DNA of 29,291 nt from Bacillota bacterium (GTDB lineage Bacteria; Bacillota; Clostridia; Lachnospirales; Lachnospiraceae), in the NCBI GenBank assembly GCA_022717655.1, contig JAIIAN010000008.1, positions 1-29,291 of the forward strand, written 5' to 3'. Positions within the stretch are counted from its first letter, which is position 1. Every line of letters begins with the position of its first letter. Position numbers and translations under genes: made by a program. Below the pieces are notes generated by a model. It was not told where the DNA came from. It worked only from the letters and a program-made list of their open reading frames with translations, and searched no databases. Positions 14,958 through 22,767 of this stretch are shown here, piece after piece.

Positions 14958-14966
14958 TGTTATACT
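14958..14966 (+). promoter_or_regulatory. Extended -10 promoter of the dnaD-dnaC-prs operon
   Basis: TGTTATACT forms an extended -10 element (TG, one base, TATACT). No good -35 is present at 17 bp. The start of dnaD is about 39 bp downstream. Confidence 0.55.
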
Positions 14967-15004
14967 GAATTTGGACATAGATTGATTAGAAAAGGATGTT
15001 GGAA

Positions 15005-16090
15005 ATGGGACAGTTTACAATCTGTAATGATTTTCCTGGAGACTATACTTTAATCTCCAACTATTTCCTTGACGTCTGTATGCCACAGGCAAATGGGGAA
15101 TTTGTTAAGGTTTATCTTTATCTCTTACGAAATGCCACCGGCGTTTCCGCTTCACTTGAGCTGTCATCGATTGCCGACATTTTTAATTGTACGGAAAATG
15201 ATGTGCTCAGGGCATTAAAATACTGGCATAAATCAGGGGTTCTTGATTTAAAATTAGACGAACAGGGCAATTTAAGCAGTGTCCGTCTGCTTCCTGTGGG
15301 CGCAAATCTTCCGCAGGATTCAACTACAACTGCATCAATTACAAATACAGCTTCGGCTTCCGCTGAAACTTCAGCAAGCTCAGAAGCCGTTTCAAATGAG
15401 CCTGCCAAACCGTCCTCTTTGTCGGCGGAAAAAATCAGGGCTTTAACCGAGCGGGAAGATGTCATTCAGATACTTTTTATTGCGGAGCAGTATCTTGGAA
15501 AAACACTCTCTCCCATCGAAATCAATAAATTATTGTATTTTTATGACGAACTTCATTTTTCACCCGACCTCATGGAATACTTAATTGAGTACTGTGTCTC
15601 AAAGGGCAGTCACAGTATCCGCTACATTGAAACCGTAGCACTTTCCTGGGCGGACCAGAATATTACAACCATTGAACAGGCAAAATCTGCAACAACTGCA
15701 TACAATAAAAATTATTTTGCAATTCTGCGCGCGTTTGGAATTAAAAACCGAAATCCGGTCGATGAAGAAATCCGCTACATGAACGTATGGCTTGATGAAC
15801 TCGGATTTTCTCTTGAAATTATTTCTCTTGCCTGCAGTAAGGCAGTTATGGCAACCGGTCAGCCGAACTTTCCTTATGCCGATTCGATTTTAAGAAGCTG
15901 GCAGAAAAGAGATGTTCATGATGTTGCCGATGTGGAAAAACTAGAAGATTCTCATAAACAGGCAAAGGCTGCAAGAAATGAAGCTCCAGCTTCCCGTGCT
16001 CAGTCATCTGCCTCCCGCAATAAATTCAATAATTTTCATCAGCGTGCGTATAATGTTAATGAACTCGAAAAACTGCTGTTGAATAAATAA
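15005..16090 (+). CDS. dnaD: DnaD-domain replication protein
   Basis: DnaD-type proteins remodel DNA at the origin or at stalled forks and recruit the helicase loader in Firmicutes. The 361-aa product has an N-terminal winged-helix-like region (about 1-95, with LELSSIADIFNC and LRALKYWHKSGVL), a Ser/Thr/Ala-rich linker (about 102-140) and two DnaB_2/DnaD-type helical repeats, the second containing YMNVWLDELGFSLEII and ending with FPYADSILRSWQKRDV. The YxxxIL-type motif of DnaD C-terminal domains is visible there. The start at 15005 is preferred over 14996, since AAAAGG is nine bases upstream. The next gene is the loader ATPase, consistent with joint function. Confidence 0.9.
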   Translation: MGQFTICNDFPGDYTLISNYFLDVCMPQANGEFVKVYLYLLRNATGVSASLELSSIADIFNCTENDVLRALKYWHKSGVLDLKLDEQGNLSSVRLLPVGANLPQDSTTTASITNTASASAETSASSEAVSNEPAKPSSLSAEKIRALTEREDVIQILFIAEQYLGKTLSPIEINKLLYFYDELHFSPDLMEYLIEYCVSKGSHSIRYIETVALSWADQNITTIEQAKSATTAYNKNYFAILRAFGIKNRNPVDEEIRYMNVWLDELGFSLEIISLACSKAVMATGQPNFPYADSILRSWQKRDVHDVADVEKLEDSHKQAKAARNEAPASRAQSSASRNKFNNFHQRAYNVNELEKLLLNK

Positions 16091-16105
16091 AAATGAGGAA
16101 AAACT

Positions 16106-17095
16106 GTGTCACTAAATAATTCACAATACGACGCGCTCATGCGCCAATATAACCAGAAACAATTAAAACATAAACATGAACAGCGAGACCGTATCCGGAT
16201 TGCATATAAGAGAATTCCCAGGCTTCAGGAGATTGACAACGAAATTGCATCCCTTAGTTTAAAAAAAGCCAGGGCTCTTCTTATGCCCTCTTCTTCAGCA
16301 GATTTTAATCTCTCTGATGAAATCGAAAAGCTCTCTGAAGAACGCAAAACCCTGCTTCTTAGAAACGGTTTTCCCGCTGATTATCTGGAACTTCACTATG
16401 ACTGTCCGCACTGTAAAGACACCGGATATGTTGATAACCAGAAATGTTCCTGTTTTCGCAAAGCGGCTGTTGACTTGCTTTATACGCAGTCCAATATCCG
16501 TGAAATCTTAGAAGTAGAAAATTTTGAAAACTTTACGTTTCAATATTATTCCCAGGAAGTAAAAAATCCGGCTACCGGCTTAAATGCACTCGAAACCGCA
16601 AGGGATGCTTACTTTAAATGCTGGGATTTTATTGATAACTTTGCCAGCCATCCCGCCGGCATTTTCTTTTACGGTGATACCGGTGTCGGAAAAACCTATC
16701 TTTCCCACTGTATTGCCAAAGAATTAATCCAGCGGTCTTATTTTGTCTTATATTTTTCATCTTTTGATTTATTTGACCTGCTGGCAAAGAACACATTTAA
16801 AAAGGATACTGCTGCCTCGGATATGGCAGAATATATAGCAAGCTGTGATTTATTAATCATCGACGACCTCGGCACGGAACTTGTAAATTCTTTCGTTGCC
16901 AGTCAGCTGTTTTTCTGTGTCAACGAGCGCATTATCAATCATAAATCCACTATTATATCAACAAACCTGACCATGGAAAATTTTCTGGAAACTTACTCAG
17001 AACGTATCTTCTCTAGAATCTCCAGTAATTACACCATGCTCAAACTAATTGGAAATGACATAAGAATCCAAAAAAAACTGTTAGGAGGAAAGTAA
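16106..17095 (+). CDS. dnaC: Helicase loader ATPase, DnaC/DnaI/IstB-like
   Basis: The AAA+ ATPase (329 aa) is expected to load the replicative helicase. It has a Lys/Arg-rich helical N-terminus (1-90), a zinc-binding CPHC...CSC set (C100, C103, C114, C116), Walker A GDTGVGKT (190-197), Walker B LLIIDDLG (249-256), sensor I STN (285-287) and the arginine-finger region SERIFSRI (298-305). The start is GTG at 16106 with GAGGA seven bases upstream. It follows dnaD by 15 bp and is followed by prs after three bases. Transposon IstB proteins share the ATPase core, but the zinc domain and the dnaD neighbour favour the chromosomal loader. Confidence 0.92.
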   Translation: MSLNNSQYDALMRQYNQKQLKHKHEQRDRIRIAYKRIPRLQEIDNEIASLSLKKARALLMPSSSADFNLSDEIEKLSEERKTLLLRNGFPADYLELHYDCPHCKDTGYVDNQKCSCFRKAAVDLLYTQSNIREILEVENFENFTFQYYSQEVKNPATGLNALETARDAYFKCWDFIDNFASHPAGIFFYGDTGVGKTYLSHCIAKELIQRSYFVLYFSSFDLFDLLAKNTFKKDTAASDMAEYIASCDLLIIDDLGTELVNSFVASQLFFCVNERIINHKSTIISTNLTMENFLETYSERIFSRISSNYTMLKLIGNDIRIQKKLLGGK

Positions 17096-17098
17096 AAA

Positions 17099-18295
17099 AT
17101 GTCACCATCACCAAAAGATACCACACCTTTAGATTCACTTCCTGTAGGACGCCTCGGAATCATTCCGTTAAAGAGCTGTTCCGCTCTTGGCGCAAGGGTC
17201 AACGACTACATTGTAGACTGGCGTAAAGACAGAGAATATTCTCACTTTAACAACCTGGAGTTTGAAGGCTATGAACGCAACTCTTATTTAATTCAAGCGG
17301 AAACCCCACGTTTTGGTTCGGGAGAAGCAAAGGGAATTTTAAAAGAATCTGTTCGCGGTGATGATATCTATCTCATGGTAGATGTTTGTAACTACAGTCT
17401 GACCTACTCTCTTTGTGGACAGACCAATCACATGTCTCCAGATGACCATTTTCAGGATTTAAAACGTGTGATTGCAGCTATCGCAGGAAAGGCACGCCGT
17501 GTCAACGTCATCATGCCGTTCCTCTATGAGAGCCGTCAGCATAAACGTACCGGACGTGAATCTCTTGACTGTGCACTTGCACTTCAGGAATTAGTAAACA
17601 TGGGTGTTGACAACATCATTACCTTTGATGCTCATGACCCTCGTGTTCAGAACTCCATTCCGCTTCATGGCTTTGAAACGGTTCAGCCGGCTTATCAGTT
17701 TGTAAAAGGTCTGTTCCGTGCAGAGCCGGATATCGAAATCAGCAATGACAAACTGATGGTTATCAGCCCGGATGCCGGTGGTACCGGACGTGCAATTTAT
17801 CTCGCCAACGTACTTGGTGTTGATATGGGTATGTTCTACAAACGCCGTGATTACTCCACTATCGTTGACGGACGTAATCCTATCGTAGCACATGAATTCC
17901 TTGGTGCTGACGTAAAAGGTAAAAATATGATTATCATCGACGATATGATTTCTTCCGGTGACAGTATGCTTGAAGTTGCTGCTTTATTAAAAGAAAAAGG
18001 AGCTGCAAAAATCTTTATGTGTGCTACTTTCGGACTGTTTACAAATGGTCTGAAGAAATTTGATGAAGCTTATGAAAAAGGTGCATTTGACCGTCTGCTT
18101 ACCACAAATCTGGTTTATCAGACAGAAGAACTGCTTCAGAAAGAATACTATGTAAACTGTGATATGAGTAAATATATTGCTTTAATCATTGATACATTGA
18201 ACCACGATTCTTCTATCAGCAAATTATTGAATCCGGTCGAACGAATCAACCGCTTCCTTGCGAAACATAACGCAAATCTGGCAGATAAAAAATAA
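17099..18295 (+). CDS. prs: Ribose-phosphate pyrophosphokinase, long divergent form
   Basis: PRPP synthetase transfers pyrophosphate from ATP to ribose 5-phosphate, feeding nucleotide, His, Trp and NAD synthesis. The PRPP loop is IIIDDMISSGDSM (278-290). Other family landmarks are diverged: MPFLYESRQHKR (139-150) for the usual ATP-binding YYGYARQDRK, FDAHDPR (176-182) for DLHA, and SPDAGGTGRA (223-232) for SPDxGG. At 398 aa it is about 80 residues longer than classical Prs (~315), with an added N-terminal ~20-90 region and an extended C-terminus. TAGGAGG inside the dnaC end serves as its ribosome binding site, so it is coupled to the replication genes. A canonical paralogue elsewhere cannot be excluded. 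Confidence 0.88.
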   Translation: MSPSPKDTTPLDSLPVGRLGIIPLKSCSALGARVNDYIVDWRKDREYSHFNNLEFEGYERNSYLIQAETPRFGSGEAKGILKESVRGDDIYLMVDVCNYSLTYSLCGQTNHMSPDDHFQDLKRVIAAIAGKARRVNVIMPFLYESRQHKRTGRESLDCALALQELVNMGVDNIITFDAHDPRVQNSIPLHGFETVQPAYQFVKGLFRAEPDIEISNDKLMVISPDAGGTGRAIYLANVLGVDMGMFYKRRDYSTIVDGRNPIVAHEFLGADVKGKNMIIIDDMISSGDSMLEVAALLKEKGAAKIFMCATFGLFTNGLKKFDEAYEKGAFDRLLTTNLVYQTEELLQKEYYVNCDMSKYIALIIDTLNHDSSISKLLNPVERINRFLAKHNANLADKK

Positions 18296-18323
18296 TTCGA
18301 GTAAAAAAAACAAAGAAAAAAAG

Positions 18324-18368
18324 TCCCTGAGGTATCACTCTTGAAAGCTGATATCTCAGGGATTTTTT
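18324..18368. terminator. Bidirectional terminator between prs and asnS
   Basis: A 14-bp stem (18324-18337 with 18349-18362, one G-U) is followed by six T residues on the plus strand. Read on the minus strand it is followed by seven T residues, so it serves both convergent genes. Confidence 0.88.
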
Positions 18369-18430
18369 ATTGCTTAAATTATAATCTAATGTAAGTCTCA
18401 AAATTTATTTTTGACATTCCTATCATCATC

Positions 18431-19822
18431 TTATAAATCACAGTTGTTTACTGTTCTTGGGAACGGAATGACGTCACGGATATTCTGCATACCGGTTAAG
18501 TACATAACGCAGCGTTCAAATCCAAGACCAAATCCAGAATGACGGGTAGAACCGTATTTACGCAGGTCAAGATAGAATCCATAATCTTCTTCATTTAAGC
18601 CGAGTTCATCCATTCTTGCTTTTAATTTTTCATAGGAATCCTCTCTCTGGCTTCCTCCGATGATTTCACCGATTCCAGGTACAAGGCAGTCCATAGCTGC
18701 TACTGTCTTTCCATCTTCATTCTGTTTCATGTAGAATGCTTTGATTTCCTTCGGATAATCTGTAACGAATACCGGACGTTTGTAAACCTGTTCGGTCAGA
18801 TAACGTTCATGTTCGGTCTGCAGGTCACATCCCCAGAATACTTTGTATTCAAATTTGTCATTTACTTTTTCCAGAATTTCAATTGCTTCTGTGTAAGTCA
18901 CGTGTGCAAATTCAGAAGTCATAACATGGTTCAGACGGTCTAATAATCCTTTATCGATAAAGGAATTAAAGAAATTCATTTCTTCCGGTGCATGTTCTAA
19001 CACGTATCCGATAACATATTTTAACATGGATTCTGCCAGTGCCATGTTATCATCCAAATCAGCAAATGCCATTTCCGGCTCAATCATCCAGAACTCTGCT
19101 GCATGACGGGTTGTGTTGGAGTTTTCTGCACGGAAAGTCGGTCCAAATGTATAGATGTTTCTAAATGCCTGCGCATAAGTTTCACCATTTAACTGACCAC
19201 TTACAGTAAGGTTTGTTTCTTTTTTGAAGAAGTCCTTGCTGTAATCAACTTTTCCATCTTCTGTCTTTGGAAGATTTTCCATATCCAGTGTTGTAACACG
19301 GAACATTTCTCCCGCACCTTCACAGTCACTTCCTGTAATCAATGGAGTGTGTACATAGACAAATCCTCTCTCCTGGAAGAACTGATGAATTGCATAAGCA
19401 ATCAGGGAACGTACACGAAATACTGCCTGGAACGTATTGGTTCTTGGACGCAGATGAGAAATCGTTCTTAAATATTCCAGAGAATGACGTTTTTTCTGCA
19501 GTGGGTAATCTCCTGCGGATTCGCCTTCTACCATAATTTCTTCTGCCTGAATTTCAAACGGCTGTTTTGCCTGTGGAGTTGCTACTAAAGTACCTTTTAC
19601 GATAATGGCTGCTCCTACATTTAATTTGCTGATATCCTGGAAATTATCCATGGAATCATGATAAACAACCTGAAGGGTTTCAAAAAAACTTCCATCATGA
19701 AGCACAATAAAACCAAATGTTTTGGAATCACGTACGCTTCGTACCCATCCACCTACAGTAACTTCTTTATCAAGATACTGTTCTCTGTTTTTGTAAATCT
19801 CTTTTACTGTTGTCAGTTTCAT
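18431..19822 (-). CDS. asnS: Asparaginyl-tRNA synthetase
   Basis: AsnRS charges tRNA-Asn. The 463-aa class IIb synthetase has an N-terminal OB-fold anticodon domain (VTVGGWVRSVRDSKTFGFI), motif 2 FRAENSNTTRHAAEFWMIE and motif 3 GFGLGFERCVMYLTG. The NTTRHxAEFW sequence is an AsnRS signature that separates it from AspRS. The start at 19822 follows AAAGGAG; the longer ORF to 19846 lacks a ribosome binding site. Expression is likely from the promoter at 19920-19948. Confidence 0.96.
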   Translation of the reverse strand: MKLTTVKEIYKNREQYLDKEVTVGGWVRSVRDSKTFGFIVLHDGSFFETLQVVYHDSMDNFQDISKLNVGAAIIVKGTLVATPQAKQPFEIQAEEIMVEGESAGDYPLQKKRHSLEYLRTISHLRPRTNTFQAVFRVRSLIAYAIHQFFQERGFVYVHTPLITGSDCEGAGEMFRVTTLDMENLPKTEDGKVDYSKDFFKKETNLTVSGQLNGETYAQAFRNIYTFGPTFRAENSNTTRHAAEFWMIEPEMAFADLDDNMALAESMLKYVIGYVLEHAPEEMNFFNSFIDKGLLDRLNHVMTSEFAHVTYTEAIEILEKVNDKFEYKVFWGCDLQTEHERYLTEQVYKRPVFVTDYPKEIKAFYMKQNEDGKTVAAMDCLVPGIGEIIGGSQREDSYEKLKARMDELGLNEEDYGFYLDLRKYGSTRHSGFGLGFERCVMYLTGMQNIRDVIPFPRTVNNCDL

Positions 19823-19887
19823 AAATCTGTTCTCCTTTATTTCCATCCCTGTGTATCCAGTTTTTTATTACTTCTCAAAATGTAATG

Positions 19888-19916
19888 AAAAAAGTGGAGC
19901 AGGAAACCCGCTCCAC
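19888..19916 (-). terminator. Terminator of the beta-propeller gene
   Basis: On the minus strand GTGGAGC (19910-19916) pairs with GCTCCAC (19894-19900), a 9-nt loop between them, followed by six T residues. It lies 39 bases after the stop codon. Confidence 0.85.
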
Positions 19917-19919
19917 ATA

Positions 19920-19948
19920 AGTATAACGCATTGTAATAGGCTTCGCAA
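19920..19948 (-). promoter_or_regulatory. Candidate asnS promoter overlapping the preceding terminator
   Basis: TTGCGA (19943-19948) and TATACT (19920-19925) are 17 bp apart on the minus strand. The start would fall near 19913, inside the 5' arm of the terminator, so the new transcript would lack part of the hairpin and escape termination. Confidence 0.55.
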
Positions 19949-19955
19949 GGGGATT

Positions 19956-22058
19956 TTACCACTCAAGTTTGCCGATTTCTTTGTATCCGTCACTGCGGTC
20001 AAATGCATAGATTCCCTGATTCTGACACAGATAAAAGGTATCGCCAATATAAATTCCTCTTGTTTCATCAATTACATCGTAGCTGTCGGAGGAATTTCCG
20101 GTTGCCTTACTTAAACTCTGCATCAGGTTCTGTGTAAATCCATCTTCTGCCGAATAACCAAATACCCCATAATAACCCTTCAGGTTATAAGTCACTTTAT
20201 CATAAGATCCCATTGCAAATCCGATGATATTTTCATCTGCATCAACCATCACACTCTTATAATTATCTTGTGGGCTGTAAACATCAATATCTTTTAATAC
20301 AATTTTATCGACTTCCTTTACGTCGGCAGGATTGGAAATATCAAACATGGATAACTTAATTCCTTTTAATTCTCCGGTATCCGGGTCCGTTTCCTGTCCG
20401 ATTCCAAGCAGTTTATTTTCCCCATAAAAATGCAGATATTCGGAAAATCCGGTCACCTTTAACTCTCCAATCACTTTTGGATTTTCAGGATCTTTTAAAT
20501 CCACAGAAAACAGCGGGTCTACCTGTTTATAAGTCACAAAATATCCGGTATCTCCTAAAAATCGTGCAGACTGAATACTTTCCCCAAATGCAAGATCTTC
20601 GATTTTTCCACTGACTTTCATGTTTTCATCCAGGACATATAATCCATTACTTTCCTGTCCACCCCATCCATTCGGATAGCGAGTCACAACTGCCCTGAGA
20701 TAGCCATTATTTTCATCCAGACAAAAACTGTCATGGATTGTTCCATTAATCTGTCCGGCTGCTTTTAATTCCAATGCTCCATCTGCATAAGAAAAGCGTG
20801 CAATCTGTGTTGTTATCTCCTGTGTCTGATATTGACTCATGCAGACATAGATATTATTCTGGCTGACATAATACATTCCACCGGCTCCAATTAAGGAACG
20901 ACTTGCCATCACTTTATCCGGTTCCTCTAAGTTGACAGAAGAAATTACAAACTGAGTCGTATCTGTCTGAGGCTCTACCGGACAAAATACATCCGAAGCC
21001 TGTATTGGCACTCCATTAATCTTCGGCACTAAAAGTTCCGGATGGTCATCAGACGCATTTTCTTCCTGGGCATAATAAGTAGAAAACAGATACAGGTAAT
21101 TTCCCACTTTTCTTGATGTCTCATAATATCCTTCCTGCTTGATTGTTCCTTTCAATACGATGTTTGATTTATCTGATACATCATACGTGTAAAGTTTCGT
21201 ATAATTTGTCGAATTGACCGCATAGGTATCTTCTCCTTCCATCGAGACATCGGTGTCATATCCGTAGGCTACGATGCAGACCGTATTCCCATCCACATAC
21301 ATATCACTGATGGTATCTGTCATACTTTCAAGAGAAGTTTCTCCTGCCTTTTCTAATTTGCTTCCTTCTGCTTTTGTAATCATCAGTCTGCCTGAACGAG
21401 TTAACGTATAAATATAAGTACCATCTGTTTTTACCAGGTCTCCTTCATCTACCCCCTCTGTCCGCACATTTGTCCGGGAATAACTGTCTGAACTATTATC
21501 TTCTGAAACTGCTCTTGCCATTGAAGAAGCTGTACCATCAGCCACAGCACTTTCATTCATAATTCCATAATCTTCATCCATATTCGATGAGCTCGAATAC
21601 CATGCCTCCTGTGTTTCCTGTGCCTGCTTTGTCTCTACAAATAATTTCTGATAAATTTCTTCATAGCTGGAAGCAGCTTTATAACCTTCCACCTGCTTTT
21701 CTTCCGCTGAAGCTTCCTGCGAAAGGGTACCGTTTCCGCTTCCGTCTTTTGCCGAAGAAGCTGTCTGTGCACCAATTTCTGCCGAGTCCTTTTTATGAGT
21801 AAGTGCCACACCGGAAACTCCAATTCCAACTAAAACTGCCACCCATGCAGCTGCTACCATATATTTTCTTTTCTTCATCTCATCCCGCCTGCCTTTCTTT
21901 TTCTGTGAATTTAAAATTTCATCTAAATGTTCCGGTTTCAAGCGTTCTGGAATTTCTTCTTCTTTTGCTTCTTCCCGAATCTTTTCTATTACTTTTTCCA
22001 GGTTCAGGTCATCTGACTGCAGGTCTTTTAAATTATGATATTCTTCTTTTTTCGCCAT
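19956..22058 (-). CDS. Membrane-anchored beta-propeller protein, probable sigma regulator
   Basis: The 700-aa protein begins with about 60 charged residues (cytoplasmic), then one membrane helix (about 66-86, MVAAAWVAVLVGIGVSGVAL), then a Ser/Ala/Glu-rich linker and a large extracytoplasmic domain from about residue 190. That domain matches the beta-propeller family PF09826 (TNVRTEGVDEGDLVKTDGTYIY is its start signature; later SVDLKDPENPKVIGELKVTGFSEYLHFYGENKLLGIG). Its gene lies 11 bp after an ECF sigma factor, and AGGAGGTG precedes the ATG at 22058 (a GTG directly before it is too close). By analogy with sigma/anti-sigma pairs, the cytoplasmic segment is inferred to hold the sigma factor, and the propeller to sense an envelope signal. 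Sigma binding is not evident from sequence alone. Confidence 0.85.
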   Translation of the reverse strand: MAKKEEYHNLKDLQSDDLNLEKVIEKIREEAKEEEIPERLKPEHLDEILNSQKKKGRRDEMKKRKYMVAAAWVAVLVGIGVSGVALTHKKDSAEIGAQTASSAKDGSGNGTLSQEASAEEKQVEGYKAASSYEEIYQKLFVETKQAQETQEAWYSSSSNMDEDYGIMNESAVADGTASSMARAVSEDNSSDSYSRTNVRTEGVDEGDLVKTDGTYIYTLTRSGRLMITKAEGSKLEKAGETSLESMTDTISDMYVDGNTVCIVAYGYDTDVSMEGEDTYAVNSTNYTKLYTYDVSDKSNIVLKGTIKQEGYYETSRKVGNYLYLFSTYYAQEENASDDHPELLVPKINGVPIQASDVFCPVEPQTDTTQFVISSVNLEEPDKVMASRSLIGAGGMYYVSQNNIYVCMSQYQTQEITTQIARFSYADGALELKAAGQINGTIHDSFCLDENNGYLRAVVTRYPNGWGGQESNGLYVLDENMKVSGKIEDLAFGESIQSARFLGDTGYFVTYKQVDPLFSVDLKDPENPKVIGELKVTGFSEYLHFYGENKLLGIGQETDPDTGELKGIKLSMFDISNPADVKEVDKIVLKDIDVYSPQDNYKSVMVDADENIIGFAMGSYDKVTYNLKGYYGVFGYSAEDGFTQNLMQSLSKATGNSSDSYDVIDETRGIYIGDTFYLCQNQGIYAFDRSDGYKEIGKLEW

Positions 22059-22069
22059 CACTGCACCTC

Positions 22070-22585
22070 CTAATCCAGTTTTTCTTTCATCTTCTTTAAT
22101 GCCCGACTCACTTGTGAACGCACTGTATTATGATTTTTATGTAAAAGTGCTGCAATCTCCCGACTTTTATAACCTCCAAACACCTGAAGTGCCACCATGT
22201 AACGTTCCTCTTCTTCCAGAGAATAAAATGCATCTCTTACGTGAATAGCGTGTGCCATATCCTCTGTTTTACTGTCTTTTTCTAATCTTTGTTCATTTTC
22301 CTCATAAGAATAAGTTTTTGTTATATATTCTTTTAGCTTTCGTTTACATTTGTTGGATAAAATCTGAAAAATCCATGCCCGAAATGCTTCTTCTTTCCTT
22401 AATTTTCCAATGGATTCAAACGCATCTGCCACAGTCTCTGCCACAGCGTCCTCTGCATCTTCCCTGTCTTTTAACACGTAAAGTGCAAATCGGTACATAT
22501 CCTCGTATACTGTTTCATAAAGCTTTGCAAATGCCTCTTTTTTTCCCTTTTTTGCCTGTCTTACCAGTTCTCGACTTTCCTCCAT
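22070..22585 (-). CDS. ECF-type RNA polymerase sigma factor
   Basis: The 171-aa protein has sigma region 2 (about 10-80: AFAKLYETVYEDMYRFALYVL, then DAEDAVAETVADAF and FRAWIFQILSNKCKR) and region 4 (about 115-168: a helix-turn-helix, SREIAALLHKNHNTVRSQVSRALKKMKEKL). No region 3 is present, as expected for ECF factors. GGAGGG precedes the ATG. It is the first gene of a two-gene unit with the membrane beta-propeller protein, suggesting signal-responsive envelope control. No clear sigma-A promoter was identified in the 138 bp upstream; an autoregulated ECF promoter is plausible but unproven. Confidence 0.92.
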   Translation of the reverse strand: MEESRELVRQAKKGKKEAFAKLYETVYEDMYRFALYVLKDREDAEDAVAETVADAFESIGKLRKEEAFRAWIFQILSNKCKRKLKEYITKTYSYEENEQRLEKDSKTEDMAHAIHVRDAFYSLEEEERYMVALQVFGGYKSREIAALLHKNHNTVRSQVSRALKKMKEKLD

Positions 22586-22723
22586 TTTTTCCCTCCTCTC
22601 TCTTTATTGTACTTTCGGAATCTTTCTGTGCTTTATCATTGATTTTACAATTTTACAGTTACTTTTCCAAATGTACTTTTCTTTCTATATTGTTATAGTG
22701 TCTTTTCAATACCATTTTGTTGC

Positions 22724-22754
22724 AAAAAAATTGGAGCAAACTATTTTGCCCCAA
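22724..22754 (-). terminator. Terminator of the 822-aa protein gene
   Basis: On the minus strand TTGGGGCAAA pairs with TTTGCTCCAA (10 bp, one G-U, 4-nt loop) followed by seven T residues, 13 bases after the stop codon. Confidence 0.87.
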
Positions 22755-22767
22755 CTTTTCTCATTTT

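Noticed and set aside
16106..17095. IstB transposon ATPase interpretation of the helicase loader
   Set aside because: There is no IstA transposase or terminal repeats, and the gene sits between dnaD and prs with a zinc-binding N-terminal region typical of the chromosomal loader.
19851..20114. 87-aa plus-strand ORF across the propeller gene end
   Set aside because: It runs through a terminator and a promoter and is antisense to a well-supported gene.
22586..22723. Autoregulatory ECF promoter upstream of the sigma gene
   Set aside because: GTAACTG could be an AAC-type -35, but no matching CGT-type -10 at proper spacing was seen.
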